NCBI RefSeq assembly: GCF_946479275.1
Contig: NZ_CAMLFE010000001.1
Span: forward strand, 62,001 to 126,000
Length of the DNA: 64,000 nt
Source: an uncultured Bartonella sp.
GTDB taxonomy: Bacteria > Pseudomonadota > Alphaproteobacteria > Rhizobiales > Rhizobiaceae
Direction of reading: 5' to 3'
Within the stretch, counting starts at the first letter, position 1, and each line of letters opens with the position of its first letter. The position numbers and the translations under genes were made by a program. Positions 1 to 8,083 of the stretch are shown one piece after another. Below the pieces are notes generated by a model. That model made no database searches. It was not told the DNA's origin and was given only the letters and a program-made list of their open reading frames with translations.

Positions 1-2
1 CG

Positions 3-548
3 TTGGTAGCATTCGGTATGTTGGGGGTAGGAACCTTTTTTACAGGTCAGTTCATTCTGTTTACTTATGTACGACCATTTTTAGAAACAGTCACACAGGT
101 AGATATTTCTACACTGTCAATAATATTGTTAGTCATCGGCATTGCCGGCTTTATAGGAACGATATTGATAGGTGCCTTATTGAAATTTGGGCTTTATCGC
201 ATTTTGATTTTGATTCCAGTCGTAATGTCGATAATCGCTGTCGGTCTCATTATTTTCGGTAATGGATTGGCAATGGCCTTTATATTGCTTGGTCTATGGG
301 GGCTAATGGCGACAGCAGCCCCTGTAGGTTGGTGGTCTTGGCTCGCTCTTTCGCTCCCGAAGGACGCAGAAGCCGGCGGCGGATTGATGGTTGCTGTTAT
401 TCAACTTTCTATCGCTCTCGGTTCAACTATTGGAGGCATATTGTACGATGGCAGAGGCTATAGCACGACATTTGTAACAAGTGCTGTCGTTTTGCTAATT
501 GCTGCCTGTCTTGCTTTTTTCGCTTATAAGGCTTCGCTACGCCATTGA
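3..548 (+). CDS. MFS transporter, C-terminal part (partial at window start)
   Basis: The last 181 residues of a major facilitator permease of the inner membrane. The reading frame is already open at the window edge, so the true start lies outside. About six hydrophobic helices are visible, including IILLVIGIAGFIGTILIGAL, the typical second half of a 12-helix drug/proton antiporter (DHA1-like) protein. A loop with GGGLMVAVIQLSIALGSTIGG resembles the sugar-efflux/AraJ-type branch. The substrate cannot be told. It ends about 330 bp before the prophage left end, so it is host chromosome. Family is fairly sure; subfamily is a guess. Confidence 0.8.
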   Translation: MVAFGMLGVGTFFTGQFILFTYVRPFLETVTQVDISTLSIILLVIGIAGFIGTILIGALLKFGLYRILILIPVVMSIIAVGLIIFGNGLAMAFILLGLWGLMATAAPVGWWSWLALSLPKDAEAGGGLMVAVIQLSIALGSTIGGILYDGRGYSTTFVTSAVVLLIAACLAFFAYKASLRH

Positions 549-876
549 CACAAACTTTCCACTTCCATACTGCACGTTTTTATGTGCGGAACGTTGTTAC
601 TAATTGATTGGCGATGTAAACAGTCACAATGCTCCGGTAAGGATTAGAGGCATTAGGCTATAATTTTTGCTAGCTTGGGGCAGAAGACAATTGAAATGGC
701 AAGACACTATTTACGATCAGCCGACAAGAGCAAAAAGGTCGAGGCGGCCGTTGTGCGACTCGGTGCAAGAATGAACAAAAAGAGCACATAAATTGTCAAA
801 CTCTTCAAAAAAAGTGTCAAACTTTAATATGTGAATTTTTGTGTTTCGGAAATTAGATTTATAAATCAAGGTTTTG
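549..876. other. host intergenic region left of the prophage
   Basis: No convincing gene. A 31-codon ORF (696-791, +, starting MARHYLRSADKSKK) has no good ribosome binding site and is probably chance. The region is the sequence that lay just downstream of the tRNA-Thr gene before integration. A 13-base segment at 858-870 (TTTATAAATCAAG) recurs inverted at 952-964 inside the prophage. Confidence 0.5.
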
Positions 877-894
877 AATGGTGCCCCCAGAGAG
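877..894. repeat. attL core, 18-bp direct repeat of tRNA-Thr 3' end
   Basis: AATGGTGCCCCCAGAGAG occurs here and identically at 39604-39621, where it forms the 3' end (acceptor and T-stem, including CCA) of tRNA-Thr. It marks the left boundary of the prophage: the displaced original tRNA end stays here, and the phage copy completes the gene at the right. The flanking bases differ on both sides, so 18 bp is the full identity. Confidence 0.93.
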
Positions 895-930
895 TGTAAA
901 ACAATACAGCAAAAACAATAGTTTACACGA

Positions 931-941
931 AGGTGCGGGAA
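931..941 (-). promoter_or_regulatory. putative arm-type integrase site (left)
   Basis: AGGTGCGGGAA, the reverse complement of TTCCCGCACCT, which is found twice beside attR (39525-39535 and 39546-39556). It lies 37 bp inside attL. Repeated short motifs flanking the core on the phage side are what arm-type sites of tyrosine integrases look like. Function is inferred. Confidence 0.55.
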
Positions 942-1046
942 AAAATACCCTCTTGATTTATAAAGGTTTTTTTAAACAATGCCCTTACCTTTTTTCAAGA
1001 GTTTTATTATCCGGTAAACTCGTTTATCCAAATTAAAAAGGATGTA

Positions 1047-1247
1047 GTGAAAATGGATAAAGGTATGGTGTTAGACGATAACGATATTGATGGACTTATT
1101 GCAGCCTATGACGGAGATGCAAAAGCCCTCATCGCAGCTTTGCTTGATGAACGGAAATTGCTTATCCATGAAATCGAAGTTGCAACTTCTGCTATGTCTG
1201 TTGGCTATGGCCGTGGATGGAAGCCGTCATTGCCGGTAGAAGAATGA
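1047..1247 (+). CDS. small phage protein next to attL, unknown
   Basis: A 66-residue acidic protein, not recognised. A good AAGGA lies 4 bases before GTG 1047, which is the chosen start; ATG 1053 is an alternative. It is read toward the lysis genes, which are on the other strand, and it lies 153 bp inside attL. This places it as a stand-alone gene that could be expressed in the lysogen. The sequence has a run of Asp and Ala residues and a C-terminal GYGRGWKPSLP segment. No signal peptide or membrane helix is visible. Confidence 0.6.
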   Translation: MKMDKGMVLDDNDIDGLIAAYDGDAKALIAALLDERKLLIHEIEVATSAMSVGYGRGWKPSLPVEE

Positions 1248-1264
1248 TTTCATAGCATTCGAAA

Positions 1265-1618
1265 TCATTTGGGACTTTGCCGCCGTCGTATAAACGTAAT
1301 GCACCAGTCGATAGCCGACACGCCCAAAGCACCACAAAGAAAACCTGCAAGGCCAAGTATTTTTTCTGGTACGACATATGAGCTATCAATTAGGTCGAAT
1401 TTATCAAGACTATGGTAGAGAGTGTTAGCGGCAAGCTCGGCACCATAAATAGCGCATAAAGCACCGCCAACCCATTCCATTACGCGTTGAGGCCATTTCT
1501 TATGTGGTCCATGCAATTGGCTTAAGAACGTTCCGCATGCACCGGCGAGTGCAAGAAATAGCCACTTTATTACAATAGCCAGCCAATCAGGCGGCGTATT
1601 TTGATCAGGTGTTATCAT
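1265..1618 (-). CDS. putative holin
   Basis: 117 residues with two clear hydrophobic stretches (about residues 12-35 and 85-108) and a weaker one between, ending in a basic tail FIRRRQSPK. It is the last gene of the lysis cassette (endolysin, i-spanin, o-spanin, this gene) and its start overlaps the o-spanin stop as TAATG. Size, helices, charged tail and position suit a class II/III holin, similar in layout to LydA-type holins. No diagnostic sequence motif exists, so the call rests on context. Confidence 0.6.
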   Translation of the reverse strand: MITPDQNTPPDWLAIVIKWLFLALAGACGTFLSQLHGPHKKWPQRVMEWVGGALCAIYGAELAANTLYHSLDKFDLIDSSYVVPEKILGLAGFLCGALGVSAIDWCITFIRRRQSPK

Positions 1619-1821
1619 TATTTATGCCAACAGCCTTGTTTCTGGCCGAAACGATCAGTCGAGATAATCCATTTTGTAATTGCCGGTTCAGTTTCGACAA
1701 GGCGCGGCGCATCATTTGCCTTGGGTGGTTTTGTCCAACCCGCGCAAGAGAATTTTGCATTCGTCTGGCAACCCGCCAAGAGCAAGGCAGCGATTGTAAG
1801 GGTTAAGAGCTTCAACTTCAT
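1618..1821 (-). CDS. o-spanin (Rz1-like outer-membrane lipoprotein)
   Basis: 67 residues with a short signal peptide and a lipobox LLLAGC (Cys 18), so it should be lipidated and sorted to the outer membrane. The mature part is Pro/Lys rich near the start, as in Rz1 proteins. Its start lies inside the i-spanin gene (1712-1978) in another frame, the classical embedded Rz/Rz1 arrangement. With the i-spanin it would fuse inner and outer membranes in the last step of lysis. Confidence 0.8.
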   Translation of the reverse strand: MKLKLLTLTIAALLLAGCQTNAKFSCAGWTKPPKANDAPRLVETEPAITKWIISTDRFGQKQGCWHK

Positions 1822-1978
1822 TTTCGACCTCGCGCGATTTTTGGAAGGCAGCGTTGGCGGCTGCGAGCGACTTTTGTTTTTCTAATCGTTGCCCGATAAC
1901 AATCCCGCCGTAAGCGACGGCAAGAATGACAACAATGATTATGGCAATGGCGATTGACAGGCGTTCGAATGTGCTCAT
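1712..1978 (-). CDS. i-spanin (Rz-like inner-membrane protein)
   Basis: 88 residues with one N-terminal transmembrane helix (about 8-28, IAIAIIIVVILAVAYGGIVI) followed by a helical periplasmic part rich in Lys, Glu and Ala (about 30-60). This is the standard shape of an i-spanin. It overlaps the endolysin stop by 4 bases (ATGA) and overlaps the o-spanin gene by 110 bases in a different frame. Pair and context make the assignment firm despite lack of sequence motifs. Confidence 0.8.
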   Translation of the reverse strand: MSTFERLSIAIAIIIVVILAVAYGGIVIGQRLEKQKSLAAANAAFQKSREVENEVEALNPYNRCLALGGLPDECKILLRGLDKTTQGK

Positions 1979-2640
1979 GCTTCTGCCTCCCGCATCCCTT
2001 TAACGAGATAATAGAGGCCAATTGCAACGCAGATCACCATAACGGCCGCAAGTGCCCATTGGACAGGTCCCGAACCGGTGGCAATGGCGCTAGTGCCAGA
2101 CAATACGCTGCCAACTGGACCGAGCACTTCCGGTTTTAACAGCAGATTTAATTTTTTGGGTTTCGGCACCACATCTTTGGAAGTCACAAAAGCACCTTCC
2201 ATCCACAAGTAACCTTCAGCACGCCTCCGATTAACAAGGCCTTGGATTTTTTTTCCACCCGCTTTTGTCCATTTCATCAGTTCGGTCGGAACCGCATCAA
2301 AATTGCCTTTATTGAGTTTTTTAAGAAGTGTCGATTTTTTGAAAGCATTGATGCCGACGTTGAAAGCAAAGGATACCAGAGCGGCAAACTGGTTGTCATT
2401 GAGTTTGACATTGACGTTATTCTCGACAGCCGCTTCATATTGCGTGAGGTCTTTCAGGAGAAGGCTCTCTGCGTCTTCTTTCGTGATAACCATACCTTTA
2501 ACTGGAGTTAAGCTGCCAGCCTTTGCAGTGTGCCCGTAACCAATAGTCCATTCGCCTTTACTGTCTTGGTAGGCCTTGGTTTTGAGGCCTTCCCATTGTT
2601 TCAGTTTGTCAAGGCCGTGTTGGCTGATTTGTCGCGTCAT
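1975..2640 (-). CDS. endolysin, GH24 T4-type lysozyme with C-terminal membrane helix
   Basis: 221 residues. The muramidase domain (about 5-150) shows the GH24 triad Glu17, Asp26, Thr32 within WEGLKTKAYQDSKGEWTIGYGHT-like sequence (E-x8-D-x5-T). It hydrolyses the glycan strands of peptidoglycan. Unusually for a soluble endolysin there is a linker and then one transmembrane helix near residues 190-212, followed by a short charged tail. There is no N-terminal signal or SAR helix. A strong ribosome site GAAAGGAAACACC precedes ATG 2640. It heads the lysis cassette, just downstream of a terminator. Confidence 0.9.
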   Translation of the reverse strand: MTRQISQHGLDKLKQWEGLKTKAYQDSKGEWTIGYGHTAKAGSLTPVKGMVITKEDAESLLLKDLTQYEAAVENNVNVKLNDNQFAALVSFAFNVGINAFKKSTLLKKLNKGNFDAVPTELMKWTKAGGKKIQGLVNRRRAEGYLWMEGAFVTSKDVVPKPKKLNLLLKPEVLGPVGSVLSGTSAIATGSGPVQWALAAVMVICVAIGLYYLVKGMREAEA

Positions 2641-2670
2641 GGTGTTTCCTTTCGAAGGTATAATTCAAGG

Positions 2671-2698
2671 CAATAAAAAACCCCGCTAAAAGCGGGGC
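2671..2698 (-). terminator. intrinsic terminator between tail fibre and lysis genes
   Basis: On the minus strand a CCCCGC-TTTTA-GCGGGG hairpin (2681-2697) is followed by a run of six T (2680-2675). It lies after the last tail gene and before the endolysin, so lysis genes may be expressed by readthrough or from their own promoter. Confidence 0.85.
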
Positions 2699-2727
2699 TG
2701 ATCGTTGTTTTTTTGTAGAAATAGCTT

Positions 2728-3192
2728 TTAGATAGTGGCTGCCCAGTTCCATAGAGTATCGAGCTGCTCATCCGGTATTTTGTAAACTTCGGCCATTTTC
2801 TTTAAGAGCTTGTAATCACGTGTGAAGCTTGTAGCTTTTGAAATATCAATCAACACGCTTTCACGGTCTTTATCATCTGCAATGTAAAAAGGGCTATCCT
2901 TATTTGCGATGTCTGAAATCAGGTCTTCTTCCTTTACGCCAATGGCAAAAGCCGCCCGCCAGAACTGCCGTGCTGATAGCGCAGGGAAAACGGGGGCAGG
3001 GGGTGGTGGCGTGTACTTTACCAACCCGCCATTTTCCCATTTCCAACCTCGTGGGTTGGTGAGGCAGGCCATCCATTGCTCATCTGTGATCTCGACGGCA
3101 TCCGGCGGAATAACAGCTGATGGGTCATCGTATGCGTTCGTGTCATAAAATGCGGCCGGAAAGCCGTTTTCATCGAATTTTGCTTTTTTCAT
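2728..3192 (-). CDS. tail fibre assembly-like protein
   Basis: 154 residues from ATG 3192 (an upstream TTG at 3204 is possible but lies within the previous gene). The N-terminal part (KAKFDENGFPAAFYDTN, then a 'VEITDEQWMACLTNPRGWKW' style segment) resembles tail fibre assembly (Tfa)/DUF4376-type proteins that follow fibre genes. A Pro-rich linker (PPPPAPVFPA) separates it from a helical C-terminal part. It directly follows the fibre gene with a 1-base gap, the usual place for a fibre chaperone or a fibre-tip adaptor. Exact role is inferred from position. Confidence 0.6.
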   Translation of the reverse strand: MKKAKFDENGFPAAFYDTNAYDDPSAVIPPDAVEITDEQWMACLTNPRGWKWENGGLVKYTPPPPAPVFPALSARQFWRAAFAIGVKEEDLISDIANKDSPFYIADDKDRESVLIDISKATSFTRDYKLLKKMAEVYKIPDEQLDTLWNWAATI

Positions 3193-3193
3193 A

Positions 3194-4189
3194 TCAGTAA
3201 CCAATCGCCAACCATTGCACGTTGCAAGAATTTAGATAAGAAACGCTATTTGTTCCTGTTGTTTGTCGTAGGTGAAGACCTCTCATATAGAGATTTGTAT
3301 TATCACCCGCGGCCGTGAATACGATTGGGGCGAACCATTCGCCCGTCCACTCCGTTGATACCGTGGGTAGGAAGATGCATTTTGTCGTAAACGCCGTCGG
3401 GAAAAAAATCTGCCAATATCCGTTTCCCGATGCAACCGCTGCATTCCCCCATTGAATTAGCATTCCGTTAGGCATTCGCACCCATCCGCTTGCAGGATTG
3501 CCGCCAAAACGGGCGTTAATGGCGTCTCGTAATTTAACGGGGGAAACGAGTGCTTCTGTTCCATCCGCACCGGCATTCCATAGCGATGCGGCTAATGCGT
3601 TAATATTAGCAAGTTTTGCACGTTCGGCGGCTGTCATGATTTTGGCATCATCTGTTTCTTTAACGTCCCCAGCCGTTAGCGAGCTAACACGTTTATCAAT
3701 ATTCGCGATGCTTTGTCGGTCTTTTGCCGTCATAAATTTACGCGTATCGGTTTCAATAACGTTGTCTGCGGTGTTATCGATTGCTTCAAGCTGCCCTTCA
3801 ACATTTGTTGCCCTAAATATTTGCCCTTCCGTTGGCGTTAATTCCGTAAGGGAAGCCAGACAGCCCTTTGACAGCCGTTCAATCAACATCGCTGTTCGTC
3901 CTTGCAGCCTCGAGCTTGCAGTTTTAAAAATGATGCGCAAGTCTGCATCTGTAACAGCACAATCGGCGGGGCAGGGGTCTGTGAGAGTTCCGGTATTTTC
4001 GCCCGTGACGGAAGCAATGATTAAAAACTTACCAGCTGGCGCGATGTAAATATGGTCACCGGCTTGGACAGCACCATAAGATTGTAAATAAGCATCTTTG
4101 GTCTTGAACTCTTTTGAACCCGCGACAGTGGTGATTGTGCCAACGGTATAATCGTCGCCTGAAATCGGAAAGTTTGGAAGAAGAGCCAT
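3194..4189 (-). CDS. tail fibre with gp53-like C-terminal domain
   Basis: 331 residues. The N-terminal part (1-110) likely attaches to the tail. The middle has repeated helical units with a conserved D-x-[KR]-x-MTA pattern (DTRKFMTAKDRQSIANI and DDAKIMTAAERAKLANI), as in trimeric fibre shafts. The C-terminal part (about 235-331) has GWVRMPNGMLIQWGNA and ends VQWLAIGY, the pattern of the gp53-like receptor-binding domain of phage and R-type tail fibres. It should bind the cell surface. Start ATG 4189 overlaps the stop of the small gene upstream. Confidence 0.8.
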   Translation of the reverse strand: MALLPNFPISGDDYTVGTITTVAGSKEFKTKDAYLQSYGAVQAGDHIYIAPAGKFLIIASVTGENTGTLTDPCPADCAVTDADLRIIFKTASSRLQGRTAMLIERLSKGCLASLTELTPTEGQIFRATNVEGQLEAIDNTADNVIETDTRKFMTAKDRQSIANIDKRVSSLTAGDVKETDDAKIMTAAERAKLANINALAASLWNAGADGTEALVSPVKLRDAINARFGGNPASGWVRMPNGMLIQWGNAAVASGNGYWQIFFPTAFTTKCIFLPTVSTEWTGEWFAPIVFTAAGDNTNLYMRGLHLRQTTGTNSVSYLNSCNVQWLAIGY

Positions 4190-4368
4190 TATTCACCTTC
4201 CTTTTTATCTGTTTTTTGGGCTTTCAATGCAGCCAATTCTTGCTCTGCTTGATAACGCAAGAAGGCATTTTTCAAGCTCTGTTTGCGCCAAAATTCAGCC
4301 TCGGCCATAGCTTCCGCTGCTACAACCATCGGTGGTACCTGTATTTCTGTCTTTTCGTCTTGGTTCAT
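4189..4368 (-). CDS. small tail-module protein, 59 aa
   Basis: A 59-residue helical protein (MNQDEKTEIQVPPMVV...) rich in Ala, Glu, Gln and Lys, with a charged C-terminus KTDKKEGE. It begins one base after the stop of the gene upstream and its stop overlaps the fibre start (TAATG), so it is tightly coupled in the tail operon. Not recognised. Such small helical proteins beside fibre genes may be accessory chaperones, but that is a guess. Confidence 0.65.
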   Translation of the reverse strand: MNQDEKTEIQVPPMVVAAEAMAEAEFWRKQSLKNAFLRYQAEQELAALKAQKTDKKEGE

Positions 4369-4369
4369 T

Positions 4370-5107
4370 TCAAAGTCCTGTGATGTCGATTACCCAAAAC
4401 TGCTGTGCCTTTACAGGAAAGAAGAACATGCCATTCGGCCGATAATAATCGGGGATCAGTGGGTTTCTTCCGCCTGTGCTTTCCAGTATTGGTTTAAAGT
4501 TAATCCCGCCGTTCCACGGTTGTGGCATGTAACAATAATGGTCATAGACTAGCGTCTTCCCAATTCTATAAGCGATTGAGGTTGCACCAGTGCACAGAAT
4601 AGGAAACGCAGTATATGTGTGTCCTTGTTTCAGCGGTACGTATCTATCTTGCGGCCTTGCAACTTCGTCTTTATTTGGTAAGGCGTCTATTTCGTGCCCG
4701 CTGAATTGAGGCAGTAAAGGTGCATCAAGATTGAAAAAATGAGATATGTCTAATGGCCGTTGATTGGAGTCAAAAGCTATTGAACCATCTTCTCGATAGA
4801 TACGTAATCCGCCCGCAAATGGTGTATTCTGCGGCAAGCTATATGCAAACCATCTGACTGTATCGTTTGGAACAGCTGAACCAACTCTATAAAGCCAGTT
4901 TGTTCCTTGCCGGTTTTGAACAGCGCAACAAGAACCATTAGGCGAACTTGTTGCTACAATGACTGGACCGTTCCAATCAATCCAAAGATCGGCAAGGCCT
5001 TTGTCGTCTGTTGTCAATGAGCCAGAACGGACTATAAAAAAGTTTTGGTACGCATCGTCAATCTGGATGATGCCTGCATCATTGAAAATTTTAAGACCTG
5101 CTGGCAT
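4370..5107 (-). CDS. tail-tip associated protein, unknown
   Basis: 245 residues, not recognised by family. It opens with GLKIFNDAGIIQIDD, a motif shared with the start of the next upstream gene product (GLRLWDQYGNIILDTD). That motif and position downstream of the J-like tail tip suggest a small attachment domain shared by distal tail proteins. The body is rich in aromatic residues, Gly and Pro, as in beta-rich surface proteins. It may be a baseplate or receptor-contact component. Confidence 0.55.
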   Translation of the reverse strand: MPAGLKIFNDAGIIQIDDAYQNFFIVRSGSLTTDDKGLADLWIDWNGPVIVATSSPNGSCCAVQNRQGTNWLYRVGSAVPNDTVRWFAYSLPQNTPFAGGLRIYREDGSIAFDSNQRPLDISHFFNLDAPLLPQFSGHEIDALPNKDEVARPQDRYVPLKQGHTYTAFPILCTGATSIAYRIGKTLVYDHYCYMPQPWNGGINFKPILESTGGRNPLIPDYYRPNGMFFFPVKAQQFWVIDITGL

Positions 5108-5110
5108 TGC

Positions 5111-5437
5111 TTAATATGCTCCGTAGGTTATCCATGTCCCGTGATAGTAACCTTTGCCATCATTCCTCGGCCCCCAGTGCCACTTCAAAGTGGTGCCGGT
5201 TATTTCCGCCATGGCAAAGTTATGAAAATCGACCTTGGATGTATCGTTTTGTTCGATAACATTTGACCAGTCGATCATTGTATAAAACCAAGGCTGCCCT
5301 TGGCTAAAGCCCGGAACATAAATCTCTCCATCATTACGACTGTTCAGATAAAGAGTGCCAAAATTGCGCGCAAGGCGGCTATCGGTATCTAAGATAATGT
5401 TTCCATATTGATCCCATAGTCTAAGGCCTTGTCCCAT
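5111..5437 (-). CDS. small tail-tip associated protein, unknown
   Basis: 108 residues starting GLRLWDQYGNIILDTDSR, related in its first 20 residues to the neighbouring 4370-5107 product. The rest is rich in Trp, Tyr, Gly and Asn, suggesting a beta-rich domain. It begins immediately after the J-like gene stop (no gap), so the two are translationally coupled. Function unknown; likely a structural protein of the distal tail. Confidence 0.55.
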   Translation of the reverse strand: MGQGLRLWDQYGNIILDTDSRLARNFGTLYLNSRNDGEIYVPGFSQGQPWFYTMIDWSNVIEQNDTSKVDFHNFAMAEITGTTLKWHWGPRNDGKGYYHGTWITYGAY

Positions 5438-8080
5438 TTACCAAACTCCAAGTTGCACACGAAGACGCCCCGCATTATCGTAAACTTCATACCGGCTATT
5501 GGTGAGCACTGACCTTCCCGAACCGGCATAACCGCTGATTTCAACGGTCCCATCACGAGCCACCTTAAAACGGTTATTGATGTTCAACTCTCCCGCCGTG
5601 ACGGTACCAATGTCAGCCGCATTGGAACGCAATACGCCGTTAGCGAATGAAAACGGTGGCGTGGTGAGATCGCCATTCGATATTACGACTTGGTCAGCAA
5701 GCAGAACCAATCTGCTTTGCGACGGCTTCACGTCAATGTAAAATGCCCCCGTCGACCAGTTGTTTCCGTCTCCGGTTTTCACCAATATTCCATACCGAGC
5801 CCATCCATCAGAAGCAGTTGACGAAACTTCACTTTTGATCGTGATGCTGCTTGCCACATTGTCAACTTGCGCATTCAGATATGAAAGCTGTTGCGCGTTG
5901 GCTGTTACTTTGCCGTCGATTGTATCGACACGCGCCTTGATCTCATTAAACGCTGTAGCAATGTTCCCATTGACTTCCGCCTCTAACGTCTCAAGCTTGG
6001 CTGCAAGTGCAGACGTTTTGCTTACTGCAACGGTGATCTGTTCCGTGAATTCTGCCCGTGCTTTTCCGAGCGAGACGGTAAGTTCCCTTTTTATGGAACG
6101 GCTTAATTCATAACCGCCCGCCGATGCATCAGAAGCAATCAGGCCTATCCATTCTTTTTCTTCACGCATGGAGCGGGCATCATATGCAGCCCATTTGTTT
6201 AATTCGGCGACTTCTTTTAAAATCTGATCTGTGTCGTAATCTTCATTAAGGGTCGTAACTGTTTTGGTATCACTCCAAAGCGTGACGCGGTAAGGCTCCG
6301 GGATGACTGTCGCGCGGATCGAATATGCTTCATGTGGCAATAAACAACCGCTGATTGTATAGCTGTTTTGCGGCTGTCGCGCTTGGAACTGGATTTTTCG
6401 ATCAGGTTCCGAGGTTTTCCAAAGCTCAATCAGGACGCCGCGCACTGTAATGATATCGGTGGGTGGATCCCAAGAGACGATTATAACTGGTATTTTTCGC
6501 TTGTTTTCTGGGCTTTCGGCTGCTGCTGCAACAACGCGTAATCCATCGGGGAACTGTTGAAGAGCAGGCGTGCCGGGCATAATAACCGCCGGAAGCTCCG
6601 GGATGTCTACAGAATTGTCATATATTCCGTTCCCGACTTCCTGCAAAGACAGCGTAACGTTACGCGCACCATTCGCAAGCGGAGCTAACGACCGGCTTTG
6701 AACCTCGTATACCCGTTTGCCAAAGTCTTTGAACGTAAACTCAATCCAATCGCCAACTTCGAGAACCACCCAACGTGGCCGAACAACGACATTCGCCTTG
6801 GCTTGAAACCGGTTTTCCCTGACAAGTGTTTGGGCTAAACGGGCTGCTTGTTGGGCAGAAAACACCGCCTTGAAATCAACCTGCCGCGCATGTCTTTCGC
6901 CGTCGGCATTTTGCGCGGCAACGTCAATTTGCGCGGGATAAGCCACTGACGACCATGTTTTTTCCGGTTCGTTATAGGAACCGAAAACGGCATTGATGAG
7001 CTCGCTTCGCGAACGTTTCGCGACGAACGATGCATTTTCGCCAACAATCAGGTCATCTTCGTTTAACTGTGCAACGATTGGGCGTGTCATGCCGACGAGC
7101 GGAATATCGCCATCCACGCGTTCAACGAGATCTCCCGCGCATGCATCTAAAAGTGGCTGTAGATTATCGCGGTGCGAAACGTTCCCATCCGCAACGAAAA
7201 TAGCGCCAGCTCGATACCTTTTTTGATTGCTTTCCGCTGCTATCGTCTCGTCGCAGACATTCATCGCTGCAATCCACGCGGGCAGTGGCAAATCTCGGCT
7301 AGGCATGTCTTTGCCGGCAATCAGCTGGCCGTTGATATGAAAACCACGTGAATATGTATAGGCCTGCACAATCGGGTTGTCGCTGTATTGCCACGTTGAG
7401 GTGTCATCATACCGCTGTGAACCGTTACCGCCGACTGAACTGTCGAAACGCGGGTCGTATGCGACACCTCTGCATTCAAACAAAAATGTCGGGAAAGAGG
7501 TCATTTTTTCCGCGTCATAATCGACCGACACAATGGCGTATGAAAGGCCTGCTCCTTTGTGGTTTGCAGTCCAACGACCACCCGAATTTTTTACAAGATA
7601 CGCGTCGGCTGACTGGTTTGGGTCTCCTTTGTAAAGTTTTATACGAACAAAAGCACTTGTTTCGCCATTTACATTGAAACCACGCTCCGTATTATTATCG
7701 CCAGTGAGATCGCACCAAATATTGTTGATCGCAACGCGGTTGACGCCATCTATACGAAAATCCGACAGTAAAATAACTTTAACGGCCGTTTTGTTTTCAG
7801 GCCCGAATGTAATGGCCGGTGAAATCTCTTGTCCGGCTGTCGCAAACAGCCCAGTGCCTATTTCGCGCGACTGGCTGCCACCTACGGTTGTGTCGAGCTG
7901 TGTCCCGGAGGCTTGTTTGGAAGAAGACGACGAGCTTTTCTTCTTCTTCTTTTTTGCCTTGCTGCCGAGAAGCTGCAAAGCTATGCCGCCCGCTATTTTT
8001 ACGAGCGGGTTTCCGAAAAACGAGCCAGCACCACCGATCACCCCTGCGATCGCGCTTACTGCCCCTACAATAGCTGACAT
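5438..8080 (-). CDS. central tail tip / host specificity protein (J-like)
   Basis: 880 residues, the largest distal tail protein. The N-terminus is hydrophobic and Gly/Ala rich (1-42), followed by a low-complexity KKKKKKSSSSSS stretch (about 43-55). The middle (about 60-620) has the beta-rich tail-hub and fibronectin-like segments of lambda J-type proteins, with Tip-attachment (Phage-tail_3-like) features such as VVLEVGDWIEFTF. The C-terminal third is helical (about 620-760), followed by a DUF1983-like segment. It comes after the NlpC/P60-like gene, as J follows K and I in lambda-type tails. It likely forms the tail hub that contacts the receptor. Confidence 0.8.
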   Translation of the reverse strand: MSAIVGAVSAIAGVIGGAGSFFGNPLVKIAGGIALQLLGSKAKKKKKKSSSSSSKQASGTQLDTTVGGSQSREIGTGLFATAGQEISPAITFGPENKTAVKVILLSDFRIDGVNRVAINNIWCDLTGDNNTERGFNVNGETSAFVRIKLYKGDPNQSADAYLVKNSGGRWTANHKGAGLSYAIVSVDYDAEKMTSFPTFLFECRGVAYDPRFDSSVGGNGSQRYDDTSTWQYSDNPIVQAYTYSRGFHINGQLIAGKDMPSRDLPLPAWIAAMNVCDETIAAESNQKRYRAGAIFVADGNVSHRDNLQPLLDACAGDLVERVDGDIPLVGMTRPIVAQLNEDDLIVGENASFVAKRSRSELINAVFGSYNEPEKTWSSVAYPAQIDVAAQNADGERHARQVDFKAVFSAQQAARLAQTLVRENRFQAKANVVVRPRWVVLEVGDWIEFTFKDFGKRVYEVQSRSLAPLANGARNVTLSLQEVGNGIYDNSVDIPELPAVIMPGTPALQQFPDGLRVVAAAAESPENKRKIPVIIVSWDPPTDIITVRGVLIELWKTSEPDRKIQFQARQPQNSYTISGCLLPHEAYSIRATVIPEPYRVTLWSDTKTVTTLNEDYDTDQILKEVAELNKWAAYDARSMREEKEWIGLIASDASAGGYELSRSIKRELTVSLGKARAEFTEQITVAVSKTSALAAKLETLEAEVNGNIATAFNEIKARVDTIDGKVTANAQQLSYLNAQVDNVASSITIKSEVSSTASDGWARYGILVKTGDGNNWSTGAFYIDVKPSQSRLVLLADQVVISNGDLTTPPFSFANGVLRSNAADIGTVTAGELNINNRFKVARDGTVEISGYAGSGRSVLTNSRYEVYDNAGRLRVQLGVW

Positions 8081-8083
8081 GAA

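Noticed and set aside
5760..6113. 117-residue plus-strand ORF inside the J-like tail gene
   Set aside because: Antisense shadow of a well-supported gene; no ribosome site and unnatural composition.
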